This document shows positions 36,602 through 48,231 of a DNA stretch of 64,000 nucleotides, piece after piece. The DNA is from Telmatactis stephensoni (Eukaryota > Cnidaria > Anthozoa > Actiniaria > Isophelliidae): the NCBI GenBank assembly GCA_029948255.1, contig JALIZF010001438.1, positions 186,001-250,000 of the forward strand. The letters are read 5' to 3'. Under the pieces are notes generated by a model. It was not told where the DNA came from. It worked only from the letters and a program-made list of their open reading frames with translations, and did not search any database. The position numbers and the translations under genes are program-made. Positions within the stretch are counted from its first letter, which is position 1. The number at the start of each line of letters is the position of its first letter.

Positions 36602-39600
36602 TTATTTGTAGATATTAAGAAGAGGTTCTAAGTTTAATTCAATCCATTTAGCTACGCTCTGCTCACTTGCTGTTTTCTGTAGTTGGTCCATACGTTCTTT
36701 ACGCTCGGTGGTTGGCATGACAACAGCTAGATGCAAAGTGTCAGATAAATGTTCTATATCACAAGGATCACTCTGCAAAAAAGTACAAAACTTACCTTAA
36801 TGCAATGCTAAAAGTGTTCGTTTGATAGATGGAAGTCGACTAAAGGCCTATCTACATGTCATAAGTTCGCCCTCCTAAAAAGAGAACAAGAGAGCCCTTT
36901 CACAAAGGCTCTCTGATGAAATAGTTATCTGAGAATATACAAGAAACTGTGAAAATATAGTAGCCGAATTCCACTGAAGTTGACCCTTCTCAGGGGGGTT
37001 ACCCTACACCTTGAACGTTTCCACATGGCTCAAGAGGAAAAAAATTAACTAGGAAAATTGTTGCACTGTTGCATGTACAATACTGAGAATATAATAGAGT
37101 GCCGCTCTATTAAGAGGATGGATCTCTACGTAAATAACGTAACCCTAAAATATATTGTCAGTCGAAGGTGGTTACACGTAAAGTGCTGTAATTGTGAGTG
37201 TTTGGGCGGTAGATGATTAAGGGCGTTGCTGAAAAGTGACAATTTACGCACCTTTAGCGCTTCAGTGAGATACTCAGCAGCTCCTGCGTATGGTGACAAT
37301 ATCAAAACTCCCGGATGTGATGTCTGACAAGTCACGTATTCAAAAGCCACCAAATTCATTCCATCTCTTAATGGTGTTACCATAGCAACATCTGACATCC
37401 TATACAGAATGGCCAAATCGCGTTGAGGGACTTTATCCATTAAGACTTTGATACGTGACTGATAGCCCTTAGCAACCAAATCGCTGTTGACATTGGCCAC
37501 AAACTCTAGGTACTCATGCCTGAGGTGGGGGAAACCTGAAAAATCTGTTGGCTCAGGTACAGCAATTTGCAGGTAAGTTACCTTTCCATCGTGTTCTGGA
37601 TATTTTTCTAAAAAGCGTTTGAATGCTAGTCCACGGTACTCGAGTCCTTTGGTGTAATCCAGTCGCTCTGCTCCAAGAATGAGTGTTTGGTGCCTTTTCT
37701 CATTGCATAATTCCCTTACATCAGGATGGCAGTTCTTAAAAGAGAGATAGACACAATAGATATTGAACACTGGGAAAAATTCTTTGCATGTACAGTTCTC
37801 TCCTCCGTTGGAAATTATCGATAATCTGATGGTCAGGAAGGTTAATTGCTAATTTTTTGTCACATTATGGAAGAGCAACATATCGTTTACCTAAAAATAG
37901 AACACAACAGCACGTATTCGATCTGACTTTAGTTTATAACCTACTTTTGATAATGTCTTCCCAAGAGAGAGCCTGGCGAAATTATCGTACGAATGCCCTA
38001 CGGGTGTCACACGTAGTTTCATATTACGTCCCTCGTACCAGACCTCCTTTGCATCAGTATCCACTCGGCAATTCGTTAGTTGTCTGCAGCATTCAAGAAA
38101 GTTGTTACTGTGTTCACTAGTTTGAAAAGTTACGCTATCACTTCCTGTCATTATGAAAAGATATATAAAAAAAAACAAGGAAATTGAATGGTTCAAGTCA
38201 TATTTAGACAAAAGGAAACAAAAAGTTTTTGTTAATGGTGTTACATCTGATCTACTTATTCTAAATTATGGAGTCCCACAAGGCTCCATATTAGGACCAC
38301 TATTATTCTTATTGTATATAAATGACTTTGATAAAGCTTCTGATTACTTCTCGATAAGACTCTTTGCTGATGATACCTCTTTAACAGCCTCTGGTAAGGA
38401 TTTAGATGAACTCTTACTAAAAGCAAATTCTGAATTACCAAACATTTACGAATGGCTATGTGCCAACAAACTTACCCTCAACCTAAGTAAAACTAAGTAT
38501 ATAGTCTTTCAACCTCGTCAAAAGGCTAATTTTAACATGCATATTCCTCTTTCGATTGCTAATCAATACCTAGAACAATCCTCTAGTGTTAAGTATCTCG
38601 GTGTTATTATTGATTGTCACCTATCATGGCACGACCATCTTGATTATCTATGCAACAAGATAAGTAAGAATATTAATATACTATCTAAACTTAAGTGTTT
38701 TCTTGACTGGCATTCCTTAGTATGTGTTTACTATTCTCTCATATATCCCTATCTAATTTATGGTTGCATTTTATGGGGTAATAACTATGATACCCCCTTA
38801 TCTGATCTGGTCAAATTGCAAAACAAGGCTGTCAGAATTATTTGTGACGTTTCACTTTCAGAACACATTACTCCGTACTATGTAAAACTTGGACTACTGA
38901 AACTTGCGGATATAGTTAAATTACAAACTTGCTTATTTTTTTATGACCATCTTTGTGACCATAAGTCCTCTAACTTGGAATTTTCCCTAGTTTCTGAGCA
39001 ACACAACTACTTTACCCGAAGTACATCTTCGGAGCATCTAAAAAAATCGTCTTTCAGAATAAATATTCGAAAATTTTGTCCAACTGTTATAGGTAAATAT
39101 TTATGGAATGACATCCCCCTCTTGATTCGTAAAATTTCATCTAAATCTTGTTTTAAAAAGACTCTCAAAAAAAATTATTTGTCACAATATTAACTGATCC
39201 ACAGCAATCCTCTTCTCTATCCTATTTCTATTATTTAGAAATATATAAATACTTTTGCATTTAGTGTTGTAACTTAATTATATTTAGATACCTTTTTGTG
39301 TGTGAAAACCTTAATTTTGCAAACTTGTAATTTAGATATAATTTATGTGTGTGTATGTATATGTATATATTAATACTGTCATCATTATTATCATTTTAAA
39401 GGGCATATTATTAGTTTACTATATTTTGCCCTTTCTTCATTTTTGGAGATAAATAAAATAAATAAATAAAAAAATAAAAGATAAAAAGTGGTTCTTCTCT
39501 ATAGCATGTTGAAAAAACAATTGTAAAAACAACCAGTACCCATTATTCCTTGAAGAACTTCATCACAATATGGAAGATGTTCAAAAATACTCCTTGGTGG

Positions 39601-40492
39601 AAATGGGATATGAAAGAACAGCCCTAGGGGACATCGGTATCCTCTTTTTGAACACATCTGCAAAATATGATATTTTGAGAGTTTATTGATATGTTATCCG
39701 AATATACTTCAATTGTCTCCTTATTCTCCCGATGACATGAAACATATGTTGTCGTTCGTGCGGGCTTCCTGTGTTTATACTATTGGGTTTCCTGTTTACC
39801 GAAAAGCAAGGTTTCTAAGCCAATTTCAAGATGGTGGACAATGTGATGTTTCGTCGCTACAATATCTGCAAGTTTTTATGGAATTTTGACAGTTTTGGGC
39901 TCCAAATTGCAGGAAAATCAACAAAAACAAATCTACGTGACTTCCAAATAAGGTAATGCCTGCCCATATATGGAATAGAATTCATGGCCGTGCGAACGAC
40001 AACTTTTTATAGAGATATGTTTAGTTTTATTTATAAACTTCGCCCTAGGGCGGGAGCAGCTCACAGAACAAAGGTTCCAAAAACGAGACTCCCTGGAGTT
40101 TGATATGTATATGTAAGAAAAGTCTTAGGGCCTTATGTCCTATCTCTGCATGCATATCTCTGTACTGTGATATAAATACGATAGGAGATTGTAAAGCACA
40201 ACTGAGAAGTTTAGAACATGAGGTATATAGCCAAGTGCTTCTCTTGCTTTTTAGGTGCTCTACATTTTCCAGGATGTTTACATCACAGTACAAAGTCATA
40301 TCGTTTCCTATTGCTTTTATAAAATTTATTGCGACGTTTACTGCGCGCGAGTCATGCCTCCTTCCTCTGATATAGACACGGTAGCAAGCCAAAATGTGAA
40401 ACCAAATAATTCTATTTGCTGGATTAATTTGTTTACCCACAATAAAAATATGATTGATTGATTGATTAATTGATTAATTGATTAATTGATTA

Positions 40493-40577
<85 letters not shown>

Positions 40578-43500
40578 CACTGCGCCTTGCAGACACGGGA
40601 AAATGATTGATTGAATAATAAGAACGTGCGTCATATTTTAGCTATACCTTTCTTAGCAGCTGAGGTACAAGCATCATATTATAGTCATGTATCCAGGCTA
40701 TTGGCTGAGCTCTTTCTTGCTTGCTAGAATTCAACTGCGCATGTTCAATGGCTTTGAATGCAGCTTCAGCGGCACCTTCATTGAATTCTTTATATCCCTG
40801 TATTAAGAATTAAAATCAGTTTGACTAAAAATTTGCCACACTCTGAGGGTTGCAAATAAATTTCTTGCGTATTGTTTGCTGGTCGTTTCAACATGAGGAA
40901 TCGAAATACAAGCTGTATAATTCATTTTCTTTTATTATTAGTTTTATAATAATATGAGCCTTAATTCAGTAACAAGCACCGAATTGGGATATATTCATCT
41001 TGATCCCTTTGAGCTAGCACTATGAACACCGTTTCGTGATTGATGTGTACTTACCATCCAAGACTTTGTGTTGCTTTCAAGTGGTAGTACTTTATTAGGC
41101 ATGTGTAAGAAGATGGGCCAAATTTTTGCATTGATCCACTTAATATGCTCACCATAAGCCTCCTCAGAAACGCGAATTGCTCCTATCTAAAATATAAGAA
41201 GTATTTGACTAGAAATATACCTAGATTATTTCTTATGTACATCAAAATTGGCTAGAATCTAAATCGTCCTCATAAACGTTGATGATGATTAGAGCTCGGC
41301 TAAGTAAGTAATGTTATGCCAGGGACTGGTACGTCAGAAAATGCAGTTTGTTTGCAAGCGCTGGTGTAGGTCCTCAAACTCTAAGACACGACAATTTCTT
41401 CTTGGTGGCCCGTTTTCTTTAATTTGTTATCAAGCCTTACATGCATCTAAGGCCTATCCCGGGTCCTTAAGTCGCCGTTTTTTACATCAACTTAATGCAA
41501 TTTAAGGCTTTCTAAGGCGTTTTAAGAAAATGTGGAGAAATTTGTGTAATTTTTTAAGGCGTTTTACGGCGTTTTATGGCGTTTTAAAGCAACTTATTAA
41601 AAGAGTTGAATTAACTGAAATTAATCTAAGGCTACTTTAGGCTATATGGAGTATTTTAAGGCGTTTTACGACGTTTTAAGGCAACTTATGGTCCTGGAGT
41701 AGGCCTCATCTAGTTCTAGGTTTCAAAGGAGCAGCTATGTATTGTGAGTAACTCTCTTTTATAATGTCCTGTGAGACAGGCCTCAGCAGCAAGGACGGGT
41801 GTTTTGATGAACACAATCAGCTTGGACGGCGCCTTTTCTAATGTGATTGGTTGCACGTGAAAACATTGCCAAATATGGGAGACGGAGGTCAAATGAACGA
41901 TGTCTGCTAGGGTATTATTCCTGAGATGTCAAGGTAAGCTTTTCCAGTAATTGATCACGTGACATACACCTTCCTTTCTTGATCTTACTGCGCGGTCAGA
42001 CTAGCGCTTAAGTTTGTGAATAAGCATGCTTGCTTGTGACGTCACCTAAGCATATGCTTGGAATTTGATTTTTTGGATCAGTTTTCAAGCATGCTTGAGT
42101 TGGCGTGCTAGGTCGGTCACACTGGAAAACGAGCTAGGAACGTGCTAAGTACACAAAACTTTATTAAGCAAACACGGCTCAAGCGCTAGTCTGACCGCGG
42201 CCTTAACATTTTGGTTGTCAGTTATTCCTTGTTTTAGTGTTATCATGTAGCTATTGAATAAAGTTGTACATAACGCTGCAATTACAAGTTTCTCTAAGAC
42301 GACGATATTTCTATTTCTGCAATCCAAACAATATCTTATTGATTGTAATATAATCCATTTTTATTTACGCCAAGGGGATTTCCTCACTTTACAATATCTA
42401 AACCTGAAATCATGACAGGAAATGGACAACGAAGGGCTATTAAACCACACAATTATTAGAACTAGTTGTAAACAATTGAATTACATAAACTATGAAAAAC
42501 GTAGCATAACTGAAGTATGATTAGATAATTCTAATAATATACATACATTCTCGCGATCGATTCTGATTGGTCGAGAACAGTGCAGTTCAAGTGTAACACA
42601 GTGCAGAAAAGCCGTAATACAGTGCAAATTACAAATGAATTTAAAGCTTCAAAAATCGCAAAGCCCGTAGGGCGAGAGCAATTTGAGCTGTTTGCATGAA
42701 AAACATACCAGTGCGAATTAATTCCAAATTAAACTAGAAACCATATGAATACCTCTTGATAATAAACATGAAAACGAGAAAATAAACGGTGATTTTTTTT
42801 TAAAGAAAAATGAATAAAATCTCCACAGGGCCCCCTAATCATTCATAAATGTTTTAGTCTTTTGCGCGCGCATATATGGAATATTCTTTTTGGGCTTCCT
42901 GTGTGATGCTTCACCGTGCGCAGGCTAGCTTCGTGGGTATCCATATCCTGTGTAAGTTTCCTGTCACAGGAAAATGTTGTAAGGCGCCTAACAAGCTAGG
43001 AACCGTTGATGTGCTTTTGTGCGCCATTTGCCTTGACAACACTAATTTCAGTATAAAAGCAGAGCACGCGCTCTTTCCACAGGAAGCCCAAGTAGAATAT
43101 TACACATGCACGCGCAAATAACAAGACTAAACAACGACGATTTAGGTACATTTTTATTACCTTTATATTAAAAAGATAGGCGCATAATATGCGCTTATGG
43201 CTAGAGCCATTGTATAGCTGTCCGTGAATTAAGGATATTAGAGTATTGGGTTCTTAAGAGGCTCACATATCCTCCGAAGAGGCTCAGTTCGCTTTTGTTT
43301 TCGTATTAGGAGATTGTTTATCAGCAATCTTCGTTCCTTGCATGGAATCAGCGAGTGTTGTTTTCCATTTTCCATTTTCCTTCGCTCTGGACTAGCTCTG
43401 AATTGTGGCTAAAACATCGACCTAATAGTTGGTAAAAACTAGAAACAACTTTCATTGCACTCTTTAGAGACACCAAATCATTCACCTCTACAAAACAAAC

Positions 43501-44731
43501 AAAATAGCCAAATAAAAATGGCGCAGTCATTATTTCTTCCATGAGGCAGCTTACGAGCAAATATTCGAGAGATGATTGGTTCCGAGTCTTTTTCTTTGTC
43601 AGTGTTGAAGATCATTCCAAACTGCTAGTTGGTTCCGAAGTTTACCGAGTGTCGACTTTTCCCGAAGTTTTGCCGAGCGTGGAGTTCCTGTGGTGGTTAC
43701 TCACTTACAGCACGATGACATAGTGGCTAGGGCCTCTACGAGGCTCTAGCCACAAAAATCTGTTTGATTAGGGGGCCCTGTGAAATCTCCAAAAGAAAAG
43801 TGAGCGCGCGCTCGTTACGTTTAGATGTAATGGCATCAGTAGCGCGCGTGCAAGTTATCAACCAGGTACTTGAAGTTTTTGCCATTTTCATGGTTAGCGT
43901 GATAACTGTAAATAATTTTTTGCTGACCCAAGAAAATGTAGATGTAGATTTTTATATACATATTACACATATATACATATACCTTGTAACCGAATTCTTT
44001 CGTAAGCCTCAAGCATTTGTCGAACACATCGTCATCGTCGATACACAACGCTGCTAACCATGTAACATCTTTGCATAAGGAGAGAATTGAGCCAATGGCT
44101 GTCTTTAGACCTGACACTCTATAAAATTAAAAACAACAACAACAACAACAACAAAAAGCTCGAAATCAGATTTGCTGTTTTTACACTAGAAGAGGGACAA
44201 ATCGTCTTGACAAATACATCTTCGTAATTTAAAACGCACTTTGAGACGTACAAGTCGTATGATTTGGGTCGTCTTTTTGAACGTTTTGTGAGAATTTTTG
44301 TCGGTTTTTCTTTTTCTCCTTTTATTTGCTTGTTTGTTTGTCTGTTTTGTTTGTTTGTTTGTTTGTTTGTTTGTTTGTTTGTTTGTTTGTTTGTTTGTTT
44401 GTTTGTTTGTTTGTTTGTTTGTTTGTTTGTTTGTTTGTTTGTTTGTTTGTTTGTTTGTTTGTTTGTTTGTTTGTTTGTTTGTTTGTTTGTTTGGGTTTTT
44501 TGGACCACGGAATTGTCCAATGATCTTCAATTCACAGAAGTCGAATACATTGTTTAAAAAAAATGAATGCACATGCAGGACAATTGTTATTAGCAGGTTT
44601 CTATTGCCTTGAGACGCACCTTGTCAAATCATATTAACATACCTAGTTTCCATCTGTACTTCTCCCGTGGTTTTGCATTTATGAAATACGAAAGGATGCG
44701 GCTGCGCAATGACAATAACTGGGTTATCCAT
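36602..44731 (-). CDS. TPS: Trehalose-6-phosphate synthase, complete, 8 exons
   Basis: Exons in coding order: 44731-44643, 44118-43983, 41186-41055, 40797-40648, 39657-39540, 38144-37945, 37734-37252, 36772-36602. They sum to 1,479 nt, all phases fit, and they give about 492 residues, the normal length of a single GT20 synthase domain (bacterial OtsA is about 470). Motifs: start MDNPVIVIAQPHPF, SGLKTAIGSI, WIHDYNMMLVPQLLRK, FFHIPFPPRSIF, ERLDYTKGLEYR, and DGMNLVAFEYV near the end. The enzyme joins UDP-glucose and glucose-6-phosphate to trehalose-6-phosphate in the cytosol. No phosphatase (TPP) domain follows, unlike many animal TPS proteins that are TPS-TPP fusions. The ATG starts directly at the first beta strand. 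One intron (38145-39539) contains a LINE in the opposite sense. Confidence 0.9.
38150..39490 (+). mobile_element. 5'-truncated LINE (CR1/L2/Jockey-like reverse transcriptase) in a TPS intron
   Basis: An open frame 38153-39193 encodes the C-terminal half of a non-LTR reverse transcriptase: WFKSYLDKRKQKVFVNG, VPQGSILGPLLFLLYINDF, the catalytic LFADDTS box, LNLSKTKYIVF, VKYLGVIID, and the thumb/C-terminal region LVKLQNKAVRII. There is no endonuclease and no start of ORF2, so it is truncated at the 5' end. The 3' end carries an AT-rich tail with AAAT units (39448-39485). It runs opposite to the host gene. The frame is intact, suggesting a fairly recent insertion. Confidence 0.9.
39827..40022. repeat. 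Dispersed repeat, copy 1 of a pair (copy 2 at 50478-50671)
   Basis: About 195 bp sharing GACAATGTGATGT, GAATTTTGACAGTTT, CTTCCAAATAAGGTA and GCCGTGCGAACGACAA/GACCGTGCGAACGACAA with 50478-50671, same orientation, moderately diverged. Confidence 0.85.
40452..40577. repeat. ATTG microsatellite in a TPS intron
   Basis: Repeated GATT units (with ATTA variants at the start) over about 125 bp. Confidence 0.95.
41992..42200. mobile_element. Short TIR element in a TPS intron
   Basis: Starts CGCGGTCAGACTAGCGCTTA and ends with the inverted AAGCGCTAGTCTGACCGCGG. About 209 bp, no coding. A target duplication is not clear. Confidence 0.75.
42824..43782. mobile_element. Non-autonomous DNA element with CACAGGGCCCCC termini
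   Basis: Perfect 18-bp TIRs CACAGGGCCCCCTAATCA at both ends, flanked directly by AAATCTC (42817-42823 and 43783-43789). About 959 bp with no transposase frame. It lies in the TPS intron between exons 2 and 3. Confidence 0.85.
44343..44492. repeat. GTTT microsatellite
   Basis: Uninterrupted 4-bp array of about 150 bp in TPS intron 1. It gives spurious open frames on both strands. Confidence 0.97.
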
Positions 44732-45179
44732 GTTTTATGCCAGCTTACAAGTAACTGCAGATCATTAAGAAGGTAGAAGCGTATATTTAGTTGGAAAGTA
44801 TTTAAATTTTGCATAATTTCTTTGGAATTTTTAAGTAATTACCTTTGTTTAGTGGATTTTTCAAATCAGGCTCCGCAGTAGTTTGAAATTTTGAGAGAAG
44901 GAAGAAAGGAACAAGGGAACGAACACAAACACAAATCCACGAAGGAGGGAAAGAGCCTTCTCTGCAGACGTCTCTATTTTTATGTTGGGTATCCTGTCAA
45001 TATTGCTGATAGAGAGGGACTAGGCGCTAGTTTCTCTAGGCGCTTCTCTCTCTCCTTCCCTCTCCTCAAAAAGTGTCTAAGTATTAGTTAGCCTATTCTT
45101 TCACGGATAGATAGTTCGATCGATACTTGAGACAGATATTCTTTTCCAAAAATCAAGCAGAGCAGTTGCTTAAACAAAT

Positions 45180-46430
45180 AAATTATTTATTTTATATTGA
45201 GTATTGAAATAAAAACTTCCCATACTTAGATTTAATATCAAGGTATGTTAGGTTCCCTTTAGTGTAATATCTAGTATAATTGTACCGATATTTTGCTAGT
45301 TTAGTGCATCTGTTAATATCATTATTTGTTGTGCAAGTGTATCCCTACAGTGAATCCCAAATTATTTTTTAAAAGATAAAATGTTGCATGTTTATATTCG
45401 TCAAAAAAAGATCCTTTTAAATTTATTTTGAGCAGTATAAATTTTAGAAATATTAGACTTGTGTTTCCCCATGATAATATTCCATATGCTAGCTAGATGC
45501 AGACAGATAAGTGAAAAATAGACTTCTCTTACTAAGAGTTTTTAGACTGATATAATGTCTAAATGTATGGATAATGCCAATAAATCTTACTATGAACAAA
45601 TTTAATTTGGTATTCCCAGGTCAAATGCTGATCAATAAAAACTCCTCAATATTTAATGTATACTTTTGTTCAATTTGAGGGACTTTAATTATAGCTACTT
45701 GTCTTTTAGCAGATTTAATTACCATATATATAATGCCTTTTTTAAGTTGACAGACAGTTTTTGATATATATTGCAATATCTCAATATATTTTCCCTATCG
45801 TTGTTCATGACACTCTCGACTACAGCGGGATTTTTGTGCGAGTTTAAAGATGTTGGTGTCATCAGCAATCATTCTAAAATTCAAACTTGGTCCGTTTACT
45901 ATGAAAATCCTTAACATATAGTAGAAATAATAATGGTCCAAGAGTACTACCCTGAGGGACACCATATTCAATTTGCTGCAGGCTTCAGGTTCTAGGGCTT
46001 TAAATAAATTTTAAGTGCTAGTAACGAAAAGAGTAGTAATAATGGTCCAAGGGTACTACCCTGAGGGACACCATATCTATTTTGCCGCAGGCGTCAGGTT
46101 CTAGGGCTTTAAATAAATTTTATATTAAGTACTAGTAGCAAAAAGAGTAGCCGAAACTCTGTGAGAATACCAAAGGCTAAAACTAAAACCAAAGGCTAAT
46201 AATGCCAAAACATATAAAGGCTGAAATAGTCTACGTCGACAATTTATATAGTAAGAAATGTATAGAGTCGCCATGTTTTTGTCGTGGGTCAACATAGCGG
46301 CCAAAACACCAAGTGACAAAATAGTATCAATACTAAGTCTAGTTTGCTGACTTTGAGCCCGACTTTTCTTGAATCTAAAATTATATCTAGTGATCAACCA
46401 AAAAGTGTTTTTAAAATTTGTGGCAGACAT
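45180..46430 (-). pseudogene. Decayed LINE reverse-transcriptase fragment, partly duplicated
   Basis: On the minus strand the sequence near 45950 and again near 46050 gives YGVPQGSTLGPLL, the reverse-transcriptase box 4 signature. About 45850-45890 gives an MIADDTNIFK-like catalytic block. Stops and shifts interrupt the frame. A unit of about 100 bp containing the PQG block and TTCTAGGGCTTTAAATAAAT is present twice in tandem (about 45930-46020 and 46035-46120). Confidence 0.7.
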
Positions 46431-46671
46431 CAGTTTTTAACTCTTTCAAAATCTCCTGACAGTATCAGCCCAAATATTCAGAGAAGCACTTCTTTCATGC
46501 AAACGCCTTTGCTAAATTGTTGAGCCAAAGGTTTTCAGAAAATTTCGGTTTAGATTCTTTGCTTTTTGGTGAAAACATAAGACAAAACGTCACATGAAAA
46601 GCAAGAATATCTACATGTAACTGGTTGTATCGAATATGTCATAAAAAAGGTAATTAACCTTGTTTGACGTC

Positions 46672-46884
46672 AGTAGTTCCTTTAGCTGCAATTAATCTTC
46701 CAAGAAGCCGACAATGCGCTCATTTTACTCCCTCTCTCCATCAGTGCTCCACTCTAAGAGTATTTAAAGCTAAATAAAGCTACACGGAAAGGAAAGAAGT
46801 CGAAACAAGGATGTGAGGTCAATGAGAATTGAACTCGGGACCTCTTGTAGGCCGCGCACTAACCAACAGCGCCACCTTGCTCCT
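46672..46884 (-). mobile_element. tRNA-derived SINE, family B, copy 2
   Basis: On the minus strand: TGTTGGTTAGTGCGCGGCC as A-box region and GAGTTCAATTCTC as B box, then the shared body complementary to GCCGACAATGCGCTCATTTT. The best preserved of three copies. Confidence 0.8.
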
Positions 46885-48231
46885 GACAACTCTACAACAT
46901 ATATTATATCTTACATAACATCGTGAAATATTTACATCATTTACAGTACACTACACAAGAGATATTTTATTTAACCCTTGAAAAAATAGTAAGTAGACTA
47001 GCTTAAAACTATTGTTTGCTTTTGTTTTTTATCAGTTGGTATAAACTAAATAGTCATCTTTCTTTCACGGGTTGAATAAAATCACTCTACTAAATTGCAC
47101 TAACATCCAATTTATATTTCACGGGTTTATTGCACTTACTCTAATGTGTATTAGCTTCAAATATATTAAGTAAAACCATGCTTTCTATCACCATATTACC
47201 GTACCTTACGATCGCAATAAAGTAGTAGATAAATTCGAATTGTAGAAGATTGCGTGGCGACTCTGGCTGGCTTGTTGAGAATGTACTTCGAACCCTTAAG
47301 TGACGTTTGAGCGAGACACCCAGCCTGAGCATGCGCTGAATTTGAAACTGACAATCAAAAGCTAGTATTGAAATGAGTTCACGTGGCCGGGCAGCTTTCG
47401 CGGTGGATAAATTTAACAATGCAAAAATTGTTTTTCTTAATTTTTACAAAAGTGATCAAACATCTTACATGAAAATACGTCTTCAAGTTTTTCCATACGT
47501 ATGTAAAGGTCACGTATTTTTTAAAGGTTACGTATTTTTGGAGTCAAAATTAGATGTGCGTAACTTACGCAATGTGCGATTTCAGTGCTTTAAAGCGAAT
47601 ATGATGGTCTCATGTACTCACTCGAAGTTCTTACGCGTCGTGGCTTACTCGTCGGTCGAAAGAAAAATAGCCACATATTAATTGATACTGAGATAATCGT
47701 TTTTAATTTGGGGTCAAATTTAGATGTGCGTTACGTGCGCAATGTGCATATTTCTGAAAAAATATAATATATAAGCTGACGTGACGGTTTCTAGAATACC
47801 ATTGTATTGATAATTCTCCGAACCGTCACGCTTGCCTATTATACGAAATCATAGTCTGGGAAAGTCATAAAACAAGGAAAGCATGACAAAGCAAGGTCAT
47901 TAACTATGTAACATTTGGGGTTGGGAAATATTCAAGACGTCAACACGTTACGGTCAGGCCATTGAACCAAGTCCACTTTTCCCCTCTCCCCTTCCCCTCC
48001 CCCTCCCCTCTATATCGCCATTCCCTTTCTCGCCAAATTTAACAGATGTCCGCCGTTAAAACAGCCTTTCGACCCGGGTTGAAGTCGTCACGGAACGAGA
48101 TTCAATCCGAGGTGAAAACCGTGCCGATCACTCTGTGTTAATGAAATCGCTTAGATACACAGCACACCAAGTGAAAAGTTGGAATGAACCATACAGAGAC
48201 ATGTTTTGTTGCCGTATCGGTGAATTGGTCC
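46885..48231. other. Intergenic region between TPS and the PAN-EGF gene
   Basis: No gene seen. It contains a short direct repeat (TTAGATGTGCGT..ACG.GCAATGTGC at about 47550 and 47725) and a hairpin with GTGACGGTT/AACCGTCAC arms at about 47781-47830. The 3' side holds a C-rich tract near 47980. Confidence 0.45.

Noticed and set aside
44119..44612. Overlapping open frames on both strands around the GTTT array
   Set aside because: Repeat-generated frames; part of the region is a TPS exon and intron.
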